Of a DNA stretch of 64,000 nucleotides, positions 47,717 to 56,544 are shown one piece after another; within the stretch, counting starts at the first letter, position 1; every line of letters begins with the position of its first letter. The notes beneath the pieces are model-generated. The model had not been told where the DNA came from, did not search any database, and saw only the letters and a list, made by a program, of their open reading frames with translations. Position numbers and translations under genes: made by a program. Location of the stretch: assembly GCF_006539685.1 (NCBI RefSeq), contig NZ_BJNM01000005.1:1-64000 (forward strand). The letters run 5' to 3'. The stretch comes from Gluconobacter oxydans. Its GTDB lineage: Bacteria; Pseudomonadota; Alphaproteobacteria; Acetobacterales; Acetobacteraceae.

Positions 47717-48535
47717 TTAATCCTCGTCCTCATGATCGATCGCCGCCCGCACCCGCTTACGCGCCACGTTCACATAGGACGTATCGGTATCAATCCCGAT
47801 CCCCACACACCCCATCCGCTCTGCCGCCACCAGTGTCGTACCCGACCCCATGAACGGATCCAGCAGCACGCCTCCCGGTCGCAGCCCGTGCAACCGGATG
47901 CAAGCCTCGGGAAGTGCCACCGGGAACGTCCCCGGATGGCTGAACTTCTCCTTGCGGCTGCGCACGGTCTCGTAGGGAATAAACCATGTATCGCCCCGGC
48001 AGCGACGGTCCGTGATGTGCTGCCGCCGCACGATATTGCTCTTGTCCGTAAACGGCACACCCGCATCCAGCCGCTGCACCGGCACGTTCCCCGTCTTGGT
48101 CAGATGGAACACATGCTCATGATTGCGATTGACGAAACGCGCCGAGTTCAGCGGCTTGAAATGCCCGTAAGTGATCTCACCCACCGAAATCGACTTGATC
48201 CAGGTGATGTGGTTCTGCAGCACGAACAGCTTGCGCAGTCGCGTCATCAGTTCAAACGGCATCCAAGGCTGTGAGGATGACCCGGCGATATTCAGAAAAA
48301 ACGACCCGTCATCCTTCATCACCCGGCACAGACTGGTGCAGACATCCTCCAGCCAGTCCAGATACGCGTCCTCGGGCAGGCGGTCCTGATACGTCCGGTA
48401 CGGCACCCCCAGATTATACGGCGGAGACGTCACCACAACGTCCACACTCTGCGACGGCATCCGTCTGAGAACCGTCGTGCAGTCCCCCCGGATCAGCGTA
48501 TGGACACCGAGCTTCTCCCGGCGACTGCGGATCAT
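47717..48535 (-). CDS. Orphan DNA methyltransferase, beta-type, TSPPY class
   Basis: 272 residues. The catalytic motif TSPPYNLG is at 36-43, and the SAM-binding DPFMGSGTT with GIDTD is near the C-terminus, giving the beta order (IV before I). The TSPPY motif is compatible with N4-cytosine or N6-adenine methylation. ATG 48535 overlaps the mltA stop (ATGA), and no restriction enzyme is nearby, so it is a solitary methylase. The frame is open to 48751, inside mltA. The recognition sequence cannot be read from the gene. Confidence 0.88.
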   Translation of the reverse strand: MIRSRREKLGVHTLIRGDCTTVLRRMPSQSVDVVVTSPPYNLGVPYRTYQDRLPEDAYLDWLEDVCTSLCRVMKDDGSFFLNIAGSSSQPWMPFELMTRLRKLFVLQNHITWIKSISVGEITYGHFKPLNSARFVNRNHEHVFHLTKTGNVPVQRLDAGVPFTDKSNIVRRQHITDRRCRGDTWFIPYETVRSRKEKFSHPGTFPVALPEACIRLHGLRPGGVLLDPFMGSGTTLVAAERMGCVGIGIDTDTSYVNVARKRVRAAIDHEDED

Positions 48536-49674
48536 TGCGCCGCAGAATCCGCAGGAGGCCGCGGCAGGAACAGCACCATCCGGCCATGCGCATGCAAATT
48601 CCCCGCCACGGACTGCGCGGTCGCCCCCCAGCCCGTGAACAGATCGGCCCGGCCGGCGCCCTTGATGTCCGTCCCGATATCCTGAGCAAACACCAGATGA
48701 TCCCAGGTCACAGGCTGACCCGCCCCATAAGGCAGCTTCGTCTCGACCCACAACGGCATCGCAAACGGCACCACGGACCGATCGACCGCCACGGAGCGCC
48801 CGGCCGTCAGCGGCATCCCGAACGCCCCTTTCGGCCCCTGCGCCAGATTGCCGTCATCGCGACGGAAGAAGACGTAATTCGGATTACGCTCCATGACGGA
48901 CATCATCCGGTCCGGATGCGCCTCAAGCCAGTTGCGGATGCTGTCCATGCTGACACCATCCGCCGGCAGTTCGCCGTCCTGCACCAGAAGCCGCCCGAGC
49001 GGCACATAAGCCTGCCCGTTGCGCCCGTCATAGCTGACACGCACCTGTCCACCATCCGGCAGGATCAGCCGCCCGGAACCCTGGATCTGAAGGAAAAACA
49101 GATCCACCGGGCTTTTCAGCCAGGCAATCTCAAGCCCCTGCCCGGCCAGCGCCCCGCCATCAATCGCGGCACGGTCATAATACGGCGCGAACTGCCCGTT
49201 GACCCAGCGCCCGCTGACCATCTGGCCATTGGTCGCCTTCGCCCGCACCAGATCGCGCGGCCGACCGTAGACCGGCGTCTGATACGCCCCGCCCCGCGTC
49301 AGGGACGCCGGGATCTGCGGCTCGAAATAGCCGGTATAGAACGCCTCCGTCCCCGCCTCGTAAGGCTGGAACCACGTCTCCAGATAGGTTCGCGCATCCG
49401 AAGCCGTCGCCAGCGCCGCACAGGCATTGCTCCAGTCGGCAGCATGACGCCCATAGGTAATGGCCTCGCTCCCGCCGAGCACCGTCTCGGGCGGCAACTG
49501 CGACAGACGATGACACTCATCCCGCAGCAACGGCATCAAGGACGTGAAATCCTCCTGCTCCCACCCGGCAAGCGAGTCATATCCGACAGGAGAGAGCGAA
49601 AGCGACGAGGGCGCATTCTGGGGCATGCATCCGCACAGCGCGCCAAGCGTCAGCAGGGTCAGCAGTTTCTTCAT
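48532..49674 (-). CDS. mltA: Membrane-bound lytic murein transglycosylase A
   Basis: 380 residues. A lipoprotein signal ends at LCGC, so it is outer-membrane anchored. The MltA domain shows FYTGYFEP, ETWFQPYEAG and FFLQIQGSG; the 3D domain near the end has TWDHLVFAQDIGTDIKGAGRADLF with the catalytic Asp, then FTGWG. It cleaves peptidoglycan to 1,6-anhydroMurNAc products. ATG 49674 is just after the Tim44-domain gene (12 bp), and the stop is shared with the methyltransferase start, so the three form an operon. Confidence 0.95.
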   Translation of the reverse strand: MKKLLTLLTLGALCGCMPQNAPSSLSLSPVGYDSLAGWEQEDFTSLMPLLRDECHRLSQLPPETVLGGSEAITYGRHAADWSNACAALATASDARTYLETWFQPYEAGTEAFYTGYFEPQIPASLTRGGAYQTPVYGRPRDLVRAKATNGQMVSGRWVNGQFAPYYDRAAIDGGALAGQGLEIAWLKSPVDLFFLQIQGSGRLILPDGGQVRVSYDGRNGQAYVPLGRLLVQDGELPADGVSMDSIRNWLEAHPDRMMSVMERNPNYVFFRRDDGNLAQGPKGAFGMPLTAGRSVAVDRSVVPFAMPLWVETKLPYGAGQPVTWDHLVFAQDIGTDIKGAGRADLFTGWGATAQSVAGNLHAHGRMVLFLPRPPADSAAQ

Positions 49675-49686
49675 CGGAGAACGCGA

Positions 49687-50484
49687 TCAGGCCGGACGCG
49701 ATGCCGCCAGACGCCACCGCGCGTCGGACTGCCCCGCCACACGCTCGAAGAGCCACAGATCGTGGAACTCGGTCACAGCCTCGGTTCCGACCACCGGCTC
49801 ACCCTCACGATCCGTGAGGATATTCACCTGACGCGACACGATCTTCACTTCGATTCGGCCGACCCGCGTCCCGTCTTCCGCAGACACAAGCATCGCATCC
49901 AGAATGGACAGGCTCTCGATCCCGCGCAAATCACTCCGCTGCGTCTCCCCCGCCTGCACCCGGGCATCAATCGCCGCGGAAAAAGAGTCCATGGAGGCCG
50001 GCGTCAGCAGCTTTTCCAGCGCCGTACGGTCGCCGACCGCAAAAGCCGGAACCACCTGACGGAACGTCCCTTCGGCTTCCTTCAGGAAACCATCGGGCGA
50101 AAATCCCGGGAAAACAGACCCGATCTCACCCAGAACCGTCCCGACCCGCGTGGCCGGAGCAGGAATTTCATACGCCACATCCGGCACCGCCTGATCGAAC
50201 ACCCCGGGAGCAGCCCCCGGTTTCCCCGCAACCTGCCCTGGCAGCGGCGGCGGAATGCTCGGACGTGCGGCATCCGGAGCCGCCCCCTTCTGCGCGCCCG
50301 GACCAAACCCGGCCCCCGGACGCTCCTGCCGCACCCCCTGCATCCCGACACGCCGGCCAAGAACACGGTACAGCCTCACCCCCAGCGCCACGGCGAGCAC
50401 GAACAGGACCACGAGGTCCCAGGGAAAATAATGACCCGCGTGAGCCATGAGGCCAGCGGGGAGATGGATGTCGTCAGAAGACAT
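49687..50484 (-). CDS. Tim44/TimA-like domain protein
   Basis: 265 residues. A short periplasmic or extracytoplasmic N-terminus leads to one membrane helix (LVVLFVLAVALGVRLY), then a Pro/Gly/Ala-rich linker of about 70 residues and a C-terminal Tim44-like domain (FLKEAEGTFRQVVPAFAVGDRTALEKLLT; VTEFHDLWLFER). Alphaproteobacterial homologues are related to mitochondrial Tim44 and may act on membrane-protein quality. It is upstream of mltA and divergent from secB, the export chaperone, which hints at a protein-export role. Confidence 0.85.
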   Translation of the reverse strand: MSSDDIHLPAGLMAHAGHYFPWDLVVLFVLAVALGVRLYRVLGRRVGMQGVRQERPGAGFGPGAQKGAAPDAARPSIPPPLPGQVAGKPGAAPGVFDQAVPDVAYEIPAPATRVGTVLGEIGSVFPGFSPDGFLKEAEGTFRQVVPAFAVGDRTALEKLLTPASMDSFSAAIDARVQAGETQRSDLRGIESLSILDAMLVSAEDGTRVGRIEVKIVSRQVNILTDREGEPVVGTEAVTEFHDLWLFERVAGQSDARWRLAASRPA

Positions 50485-50564
50485 GAAGGCCTGTGTTTCG
50501 CAGTGTTCGATTAAAGATCCGTTGACCTACAGATAGGGTGCAATCCGTCCGATCTCAACCATCT

Positions 50565-50646
50565 GTCCGCCAGAACCGTGTCTTGGCGGACAGCGGACAT
50601 CATGCTACCGCCGAGGGATCGCAATCGTTCCAATCGATGTCCGCCA
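50565..50646. promoter_or_regulatory. Repeated GTCCGCCA/TGGCGGAC motif upstream of secB
   Basis: GTCCGCCA occurs at 50565-50572 and 50639-50646, and its complement TGGCGGAC at 50584-50591. The first two form an inverted repeat with an 11-nt spacer. They lie between the divergent Tim44-domain gene and secB (start 50678). Confidence 0.4.
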
Positions 50647-50677
50647 AGGGCCCAGCCCCTGCGGAACCGGAGACTGT

Positions 50678-51199
50678 ATGTCAGAGAACACCACCGACAA
50701 CGCTGCCCTGGGCCAGGAAAACGTGCCGGCCATGCCGCTGGCCATCAACCTGCAGTACACGAAGGACCTCTCCTTCGAAGTACCAGCCGGCGCTTCCATT
50801 TTCGCAACACTGCGCTCTGCTCCGCAGATTTCCGTCAACATCGACGTCCAGGCCAACCGTCTGGAAGAAGACCAGGCTGTCTACGAAGTCGCCCTGGCCG
50901 TCCGCGCCGAGGCCGCCGAGCCGCCGGCACAGGAAGGTGGCCAGGCCGGTCGTACGGTGTTCATCGCCGAGCTGACCTACGCCGCCGTCGTGACGCTGAA
51001 CAACCCGCCGCAGGAACTCATCGAGCCGATCCTGCTGGTTGAAGTTCCGCGCCTGATCTTCCCGTATGTCCGCTCCATCGTCAGCGACGTCACGCGTGAC
51101 GGTGGCTTCCCGCCCGTCGTGCTGCAGCCGATCGACTTCGTTGCCCTGTGGCAGGCCAAGCGCGCCCAGCAGTTCCCGGAACCCGCCGGCGAAGCCTGA
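50678..51199 (+). CDS. secB: Protein-export chaperone SecB
   Basis: 173 residues. Holds preproteins unfolded and hands them to SecA for Sec export. The N-terminal NLQYTKDLSFEVP and the central EETYLAEL-like FIAELTYAAVV, then PRLIFPYVRSIVSDVTRDGGFPPVVLQPIDF near the end (seen in short pieces) are the SecB signature. Acidic, as expected. It lies divergent from the Tim44-domain operon and directly abuts hemD at its end. Confidence 0.97.
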   Translation: MSENTTDNAALGQENVPAMPLAINLQYTKDLSFEVPAGASIFATLRSAPQISVNIDVQANRLEEDQAVYEVALAVRAEAAEPPAQEGGQAGRTVFIAELTYAAVVTLNNPPQELIEPILLVEVPRLIFPYVRSIVSDVTRDGGFPPVVLQPIDFVALWQAKRAQQFPEPAGEA

Positions 51200-51847
51200 T
51201 CAGACGACTGGCCCGAGCTGCTCCAGCGGATCGGGCCACATCACCGCGCGCCATTCCTGCGGGTCCAGGCGCGCGGCAATGGCCTCTGACAGACAGAGCG
51301 CCCGCACGGCAGACAGCGCCGTGACCTCTTCGGCCCCCAGCGCTTCCCTGAATGCTTCCGCCGTTTTCCCCGAATACAGCAGCACGGAATCGACTCGCCC
51401 GCCCCGCAGGGCCTCAGCCGCATCACCCGGCAGGGCTTCCCGCTTGCAGGCCGCATAAACCTCGACCCGCTGCACGCCCAGATCCCGCGCCAGATCCACG
51501 CCGTAGCCGTCGCCACTGGCCAGCAGCACATCCGAGCCCAGAATGCCCCGCGCCCGGCAGAACGCCGCCAGAGCCCGCGCATCCCCGTCCGCCGCCTCGA
51601 CATTCACGAACCCGGCCTTGCGCGCCCGAGCCGCCGTCCGCGCACCGACTGCCACAACAAGCCGGTCCCGAGGCCAGTCCCGCAACGCAGGCAGCGCATT
51701 CGCACTCGTCACCAGCACGGCCCGGAAGGCGCCCGGCGCAACAGACTCAAATGTCGTGATGTCCAGCATCGGACATGCCACAGCCTCCCAGCCAAGCGCC
51801 CGGACCTCCGCCATCGTAGCGGACAGTCCGGGCTCCGGCCGGGTCAC
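51200..51847 (-). CDS. hemD: Uroporphyrinogen III synthase
   Basis: 215 residues. Closes the linear tetrapyrrole from hemC to uroporphyrinogen III. TRPEPGLSAT at the start and the VLVTSANA and LLYSGKTAEAF segments are the family pattern. Sequence identity in this family is low, but the position after hemC is decisive. The start is odd: GTG 51847 begins inside the expected first beta strand, and the upstream frame back to a TGA has no ATG, GTG or TTG. A CTG start a few codons upstream would add the LTRPEPGRAVLV strand. Its stop abuts secB convergently. Confidence 0.88.
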   Translation of the reverse strand: MTRPEPGLSATMAEVRALGWEAVACPMLDITTFESVAPGAFRAVLVTSANALPALRDWPRDRLVVAVGARTAARARKAGFVNVEAADGDARALAAFCRARGILGSDVLLASGDGYGVDLARDLGVQRVEVYAACKREALPGDAAEALRGGRVDSVLLYSGKTAEAFREALGAEEVTALSAVRALCLSEAIAARLDPQEWRAVMWPDPLEQLGPVV

Positions 51848-51882
51848 CAGAACAGCACGTCCCGGTTCAGGACGGGTAAGCG

Positions 51883-52956
51883 TCAGGGACGCCTCATTTC
51901 ATCAAAAATATGGGCCGGCGTGTCACGGCGAAGCTCATCCGCAAGCTCGGTGCCCAGACGGGCCGCCTCAAGCGGCGCGCCCTCGATTTCACGACGGAGC
52001 AGGAAGGTCCCGTCCTCGCTCGCAATCATGCCGCTCAGCTTGAGAACACCGTTCTCGATCCGGGCATAACCGCCAATCGGTGTCCGGCACGAGCCGTCCA
52101 GTTCCGCCAGAAGCGCGCGCTCGGCCGTCGAAACCGCCCGTGCCTCCGGATCCTCGATCGCAGAGAGCAGTTCGCGCAGTTCCAGATCGCTCTCACGAAC
52201 CGTCACGCCCACAATGCCCTGCCCCGAAGCCGGCAGCATCTGATCCGGCTCCAGCACGACATCCACACGGTCTTCCATGCCCAGACGCCGCAGCCCAGCC
52301 AGCGCCAGAAGCGTCGCCTCGCAGGCTCCAGCCCGCAGCTTGTCCAGTCGCGTCTGCACATTGCCGCGCAGCAGGCAGAACCGCAGATCCGGCCGCACAT
52401 GCAGCATCTGCGCCTGACGACGCACCGACGCACAGCCGATCAGCGCCCCTTCCGGCAGACAGTCATAAGGACGCTGCGGATCAACCTTTACATCCCGGTC
52501 CCGCAGGATCAGCGCATCGCGCGCATCCTCGCGCTTGAGCGTACAGGCCAGCACCAGACCCGGCGGCAGATTGGTTTCCAGATCCTTGAGGCTGTGGACC
52601 GCGAAATCGATCCGCCCGGCAGCCAGCGCCTCATGGATTTCCTTGGCAAAGAGACCCTTACCGCCGATTTCCGCCAGACGCTGCACCAGATTGCGGTCGC
52701 CCTCGGTGCTGATCTGGTATTCCTGAAACGCTCCCATATCCCGCAGAACGGGGCAGAACCGCGTCAGGCGCGTGAGAAAGTTCCGCGTCTGGACCAGCGC
52801 CAGCGGAGACGCCCGCGACCCGACACGAAGAGGGAGCTTGCGGCCGGTAGGCGGCTCAGCGGCATGGGAGCGGCGGACGGCTTCCGCGGCGACTCTCTGG
52901 AGCGCCTCGGAAGGCAGGACGGGAGCATTCATGAACGGCAGCTTTAGCCCATTCAC
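51883..52956 (-). CDS. hemC: Porphobilinogen deaminase (hydroxymethylbilane synthase)
   Basis: 357 residues. Joins four porphobilinogens into hydroxymethylbilane on a covalent dipyrromethane cofactor. The catalytic LRVGSRASPLALVQT, HSLKDLET, the Cys of the cofactor site in LDGSCRTPIGGYA and LLRGNVQTRLDKL are all present. It has an N-terminal extension compared with E. coli. ATG 52956 or ATG 52928 are both possible. It is upstream of hemD on the same strand and divergent from tsaD. Confidence 0.96.
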   Translation of the reverse strand: MNGLKLPFMNAPVLPSEALQRVAAEAVRRSHAAEPPTGRKLPLRVGSRASPLALVQTRNFLTRLTRFCPVLRDMGAFQEYQISTEGDRNLVQRLAEIGGKGLFAKEIHEALAAGRIDFAVHSLKDLETNLPPGLVLACTLKREDARDALILRDRDVKVDPQRPYDCLPEGALIGCASVRRQAQMLHVRPDLRFCLLRGNVQTRLDKLRAGACEATLLALAGLRRLGMEDRVDVVLEPDQMLPASGQGIVGVTVRESDLELRELLSAIEDPEARAVSTAERALLAELDGSCRTPIGGYARIENGVLKLSGMIASEDGTFLLRREIEGAPLEAARLGTELADELRRDTPAHIFDEMRRP

Positions 52957-52999
52957 ACGGGACTGTCATGATATGACAGACTCGGCCATAATAAGCCCC

Positions 53000-54097
53000 A
53001 TGTCAGCCCCCGCCACTTCTCCATCCGCACCCACGCGCCCCCTTCTGGCCATCGAAACCTCCTGCGACGACACGGCCTGCGCCATCCTCGCCTGGGACGG
53101 CACGATCCTGGCCGAAGGCGTCCTGTCCCAGACCGACCACGCCATTCTCGGCGGCGTCGTCCCGGAAATCGCGGCCCGCGCCCATCTGGACGCCCTGCCC
53201 GCACTGGTGGCGGAAGTCCTGAAAAAAGCCTCCCTGACGCTGGCCGACATCGACACTTTTGCCGGCACAACCGGCCCCGGCCTGATCGGCGGCCTGATCG
53301 TCGGCAGTTCCTACGCCAAGGGACTGGCCATGGCGCTGCACCGTCCCTTCGTGGCCGTAAACCACATCGAAGCCCACATTCTCACCCCGCGCCTTCCCAG
53401 CCTGGGTGCTGACCTGCACTTCCCCTACCTGACGATGCTGGTCTCGGGCGGCCACTGCCAGTGCGTCTCGGTCGAGGAAACCGGCCGTTATGTCCGCCTC
53501 GGCGGCACGATCGACGACGCTGCTGGCGAGGCCTTCGACAAGGTCGCCAAAATGCTCGGCCTCAGCTGGCCCGGCGGCCCCGCTCTGGAAAAACTCGCCA
53601 CCGAAGGCCGCGACGACGCCTATCCGCTGCCCCGCCCCCTCAAGGGCCGCGAAGGCTGCGATTTCTCATTCTCTGGCCTCAAAACTGCCGTCAGCCGCCT
53701 GATCGACACACAGGACCCGACCGGCAGCCGCGACGCCCTGCCGCGCCAGTTCGCCGCAGACGTCGCAGCCTCCTTCCAGCGCGCCGTTGCGGATGTGATG
53801 GCCGACCGCGCCGAACACGCCCTGGCCCTCAGCCCGAACGCCACGGCCCTGGTCGTCGCAGGCGGGGTGGCCGCCAACAAAACCCTGCGCCACGCCCTCG
53901 AACAGGTCGCCGCCAACCACGGCATCCCCTTCTTCGCCCCGCCCCTGCGCCTGTGCACGGACAACGCGGTCATGGTCGCCTGGGCCGCGCTCGAACGCCT
54001 CCACGCGGGCGAAACCCCCAACGAAATCGACACCGCTGCCCGCCCCCGCTGGCCCCTGTCTGAACGCACTCCCGCCACCCCGGAACACGTCTCTTGA
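53000..54097 (+). CDS. tsaD: tRNA N6-adenosine threonylcarbamoyltransferase
   Basis: 365 residues from ATG 53000; ATG 52973 would add nine. It transfers the threonylcarbamoyl group to A37 of ANN-decoding tRNAs with TsaB/E. The LLAIETSCDDTA start, the metal histidines in HIEAHI, LVSGGHCQ, the FSFSGLKTAV segment and the TDNAVM end are the family signature. It is the first gene of tsaD-rlmJ-gpsA; its stop overlaps the rlmJ TTG start. Confidence 0.95.
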   Translation: MSAPATSPSAPTRPLLAIETSCDDTACAILAWDGTILAEGVLSQTDHAILGGVVPEIAARAHLDALPALVAEVLKKASLTLADIDTFAGTTGPGLIGGLIVGSSYAKGLAMALHRPFVAVNHIEAHILTPRLPSLGADLHFPYLTMLVSGGHCQCVSVEETGRYVRLGGTIDDAAGEAFDKVAKMLGLSWPGGPALEKLATEGRDDAYPLPRPLKGREGCDFSFSGLKTAVSRLIDTQDPTGSRDALPRQFAADVAASFQRAVADVMADRAEHALALSPNATALVVAGGVAANKTLRHALEQVAANHGIPFFAPPLRLCTDNAVMVAWAALERLHAGETPNEIDTAARPRWPLSERTPATPEHVS

Positions 54098-54933
54098 ACT
54101 ACCGTCACATCTACCACGCCGGAAACTTCGCCGACTGCATGAAGCACGCTTTGCTTCTCGCACTCATCAAGGCACTGAAGCGCAAACCCGCAGGCTTCGT
54201 CGTCCTCGACACCCATGCCGGATGCGGCCGCTACGACCTGACCTCCGAGGAAGCCGAAAAGACCGGCGAATGGCGCACTGGCATCGGCCAGCTCCTTAAC
54301 CACCCGGCCGCCGCCCCGCTTGCGGACTATCTCGACGCCGTCCGCCCCAACGTGCAGGACCGGCACCGCTACCCCGGCTCTCCCGCCTTCGCCCGCGCCG
54401 AACTCCGCCCGCAGGATCAGCTCATCGCCTGCGAACTGCACCCCGAAGACGTCCGCCCCCTGCGCCGCCTCTTCCACGCCGACCCGCAGGCTGCCGTCCA
54501 TCACCGTGACGGTTACGAAGCCCTGCGCGCGCTGCTTCCGCCCAAGGATCTCAAGCGCGGCCTCGTCCTCATCGACCCGCCCTTCGAAAAACCGGACGAT
54601 TTCGCCCGCTGCGCCGACGCCATCGCCCTGATCCGCACCCGCTTCCGCGCCGGGATCGTCGCGGTCTGGTATCCGATCAAACACCGCACACCCGTCCGCG
54701 CCTTCTACACGGCGCTTCAGGACGCCGGCATCCGGGACATGCTGGCCTGCGAATTCCTGCTCCGCCCGCCTGTCGATCCTTCCCGTCTGAATGGCTGCGG
54801 CCTGCTGGTCGTCAACGCCCCCTTCGGCTTTGAAGACGAGGCCCGCAATATTCTCGAAGCCCTCGCCACCGGCCTGCGTTCTCCCGAGGCCGAAGACATC
54901 CAGATCAACATCGAACGACTGGCAGAAGAATAA
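54094..54933 (+). CDS. rlmJ: 23S rRNA (adenine(2030)-N6)-methyltransferase
   Basis: 279 residues. The YRHIYHAGNFADCMKH start, LDTHAGCGRYDL SAM-binding loop, and the LIDPPFEK (DPPF) catalytic motif identify RlmJ, which methylates A2030 of 23S rRNA. It starts at TTG 54094; TTGA overlaps the tsaD stop, so it is coupled. gpsA follows after 2 bp. Confidence 0.95.
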   Translation: MNYRHIYHAGNFADCMKHALLLALIKALKRKPAGFVVLDTHAGCGRYDLTSEEAEKTGEWRTGIGQLLNHPAAAPLADYLDAVRPNVQDRHRYPGSPAFARAELRPQDQLIACELHPEDVRPLRRLFHADPQAAVHHRDGYEALRALLPPKDLKRGLVLIDPPFEKPDDFARCADAIALIRTRFRAGIVAVWYPIKHRTPVRAFYTALQDAGIRDMLACEFLLRPPVDPSRLNGCGLLVVNAPFGFEDEARNILEALATGLRSPEAEDIQINIERLAEE

Positions 54934-54935
54934 CC

Positions 54936-55910
54936 ATGACCACACGTCCGCACATCGCCGTCATCGGCGCCGGAGCCTGGGGCACGGCGCTGGCCTGCGC
55001 CACAGCAGCGACAGGCGCGGACGTGACACTCTGGATGCGCAACCCGGTCCCACCCCGAACCCGTACCCTCCCGCGTCTGCCGGACATAACCCTGCCTGAA
55101 AACGTCACCATCACCGGTGATTTCCCCCGCACCGCAAACGTCGTCCTGCTCGTCACCCCGGTCCAGACCGCCCGTGACGTCTCCACGCGCCTTCAGACCG
55201 TCCTCGATCCCGCAGTTCCCGTCGTGACCTGCTGCAAGGGGCTGGAACAGGCCACATCCCTCCTGCCGCTCGATGTTCTGGCGGAAACCATGCCCGGCCG
55301 CCCGACCGGCGTCCTCTCCGGCCCCAACTTCGCCATCGAAGTCGCAAAAGGCCTCCCCGCCGCCGCAACGCTGGCCTGCGCAGACCTCGCTCTCGCGCAG
55401 AAACTTACGGCGCTTCTCAACACGTCCAGCTTCCGCCTCTATGCCAGCGATGACGCTGCCGGTGTCCAGCTTGCAGGCGCTGCCAAGAACGTCATCGCCA
55501 TCGGCGCAGGCATCACCATCGGCGCGGGCCTGGGCGAAAATGCCCGCGCCGCCCTCATCACCCGCGCCGTCGCCGAAATCGGCCGTCTCGCCGAAGCCAC
55601 GGGCGGCCGCGCCAGCACGCTCGCAGGCCTCGCAGGCATGGGCGACCTCATCCTGACCTGCACGGGACGCGGCTCGCGCAATTACAGCGTCGGTCTGGAA
55701 CTCGGCGAAGGCCGCCCGCTCGCAGACATCCTCGCCTCACGCACCACAGTCGCAGAAGGCGTGCTGACGGCACCGGCCATGCTCGCCCTGGCCCGGAAGC
55801 ACAACGTACGGGTGCCGATCATCGAAACCGTCACCCGCCTCCTCAATGACGGCGTCTCGATCGAGGAAGCGCGCCACCTTCTGCTGGACCGCCCCCCGAC
55901 CCGGGAATAA
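54936..55910 (+). CDS. gpsA: Glycerol-3-phosphate dehydrogenase [NAD(P)+]
   Basis: 324 residues. Makes sn-glycerol-3-phosphate from dihydroxyacetone phosphate for phospholipids. IAVIGAGAWGTALA for NAD(P) binding, CCKGLE, LSGPNFAIEVA, AGAAKNVIAIGAG with the catalytic Lys, and GLAGMGDLILTC, GRGSRNYSVGLELG at the C-terminal domain are visible. Third gene of the tsaD operon, two bases after rlmJ; it ends 9 bp before the convergent sodC. Confidence 0.97.
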   Translation: MTTRPHIAVIGAGAWGTALACATAATGADVTLWMRNPVPPRTRTLPRLPDITLPENVTITGDFPRTANVVLLVTPVQTARDVSTRLQTVLDPAVPVVTCCKGLEQATSLLPLDVLAETMPGRPTGVLSGPNFAIEVAKGLPAAATLACADLALAQKLTALLNTSSFRLYASDDAAGVQLAGAAKNVIAIGAGITIGAGLGENARAALITRAVAEIGRLAEATGGRASTLAGLAGMGDLILTCTGRGSRNYSVGLELGEGRPLADILASRTTVAEGVLTAPAMLALARKHNVRVPIIETVTRLLNDGVSIEEARHLLLDRPPTRE

Positions 55911-55919
55911 AAGCGTGAC

Positions 55920-56444
55920 TCAGTGCAGAACGGCGCAGGCCACCCGGTCTCCCGAACCGCCAATGGGCTGGGTCTGATAATCATCCGGCTTTGCATGAAT
56001 GACCACGGACGCCCCGTCCGCATCCATCAGCGCCGGCAGCCCATTGCCGCCCTTCAGCGAAACGAGCGTCGAATAAAGCTCCACCGTCGCCGTCCCGTCC
56101 GCCGCGACATACAGGTTCGGCAGATCCCCGGCGTCATTCGCATCCGCCCTCAGCAGACCATGCGCAACCGGCGTCACCGCATGCACATGCGCACCCGCAC
56201 TGGTGAATTTCGGAGCCGCGCAACTTCCCTTTTCATGGAAGTGAATTCCATGCCAACCCGGCGTCAGCCCCTGAACCTGAAGGCGCAGCAGAACCCCCTT
56301 GGGCGCTCCCGTCACGTCCACGATCCCGTGCGTGGCCCCATCCGTCCCCTTCAGCTCCCCGCTCACATGCTCCGCCGCAGACGCCAGAGCAGGAACAGCC
56401 ATCACAGAGGCCAGAAGAAGGGTCAGGAATCCGGAACGGCGCAT
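55920..56444 (-). CDS. sodC: Cu/Zn superoxide dismutase, periplasmic
   Basis: 174 residues. A Sec signal peptide ends near ALASAAE. Copper ligands His68 and His70 (IHFHEKGSC), bridging His86 (AGAHVHAV), and the late His in VVIHAK are in place, as are the Cys pair of the disulfide (Cys75 and ACAVLH). Of the zinc ligands, His95 (AHGLL) and Asp107 (AGDLPN) are present, but the usual His three residues before that Asp is Asp104. ATG 56444 is chosen because it gives a proper signal; the frame is open further. It detoxifies periplasmic superoxide. Confidence 0.92.
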   Translation of the reverse strand: MRRSGFLTLLLASVMAVPALASAAEHVSGELKGTDGATHGIVDVTGAPKGVLLRLQVQGLTPGWHGIHFHEKGSCAAPKFTSAGAHVHAVTPVAHGLLRADANDAGDLPNLYVAADGTATVELYSTLVSLKGGNGLPALMDADGASVVIHAKPDDYQTQPIGGSGDRVACAVLH

Positions 56445-56544
56445 GGAGAAACTCACAGTCTGATCAGAGGAAGATGATAACTGTTCGCATCCTACCCGGA
56501 TCCAGCCATCCCATGGATCAGAGATTCGTGAACGCCCCTGCGGC

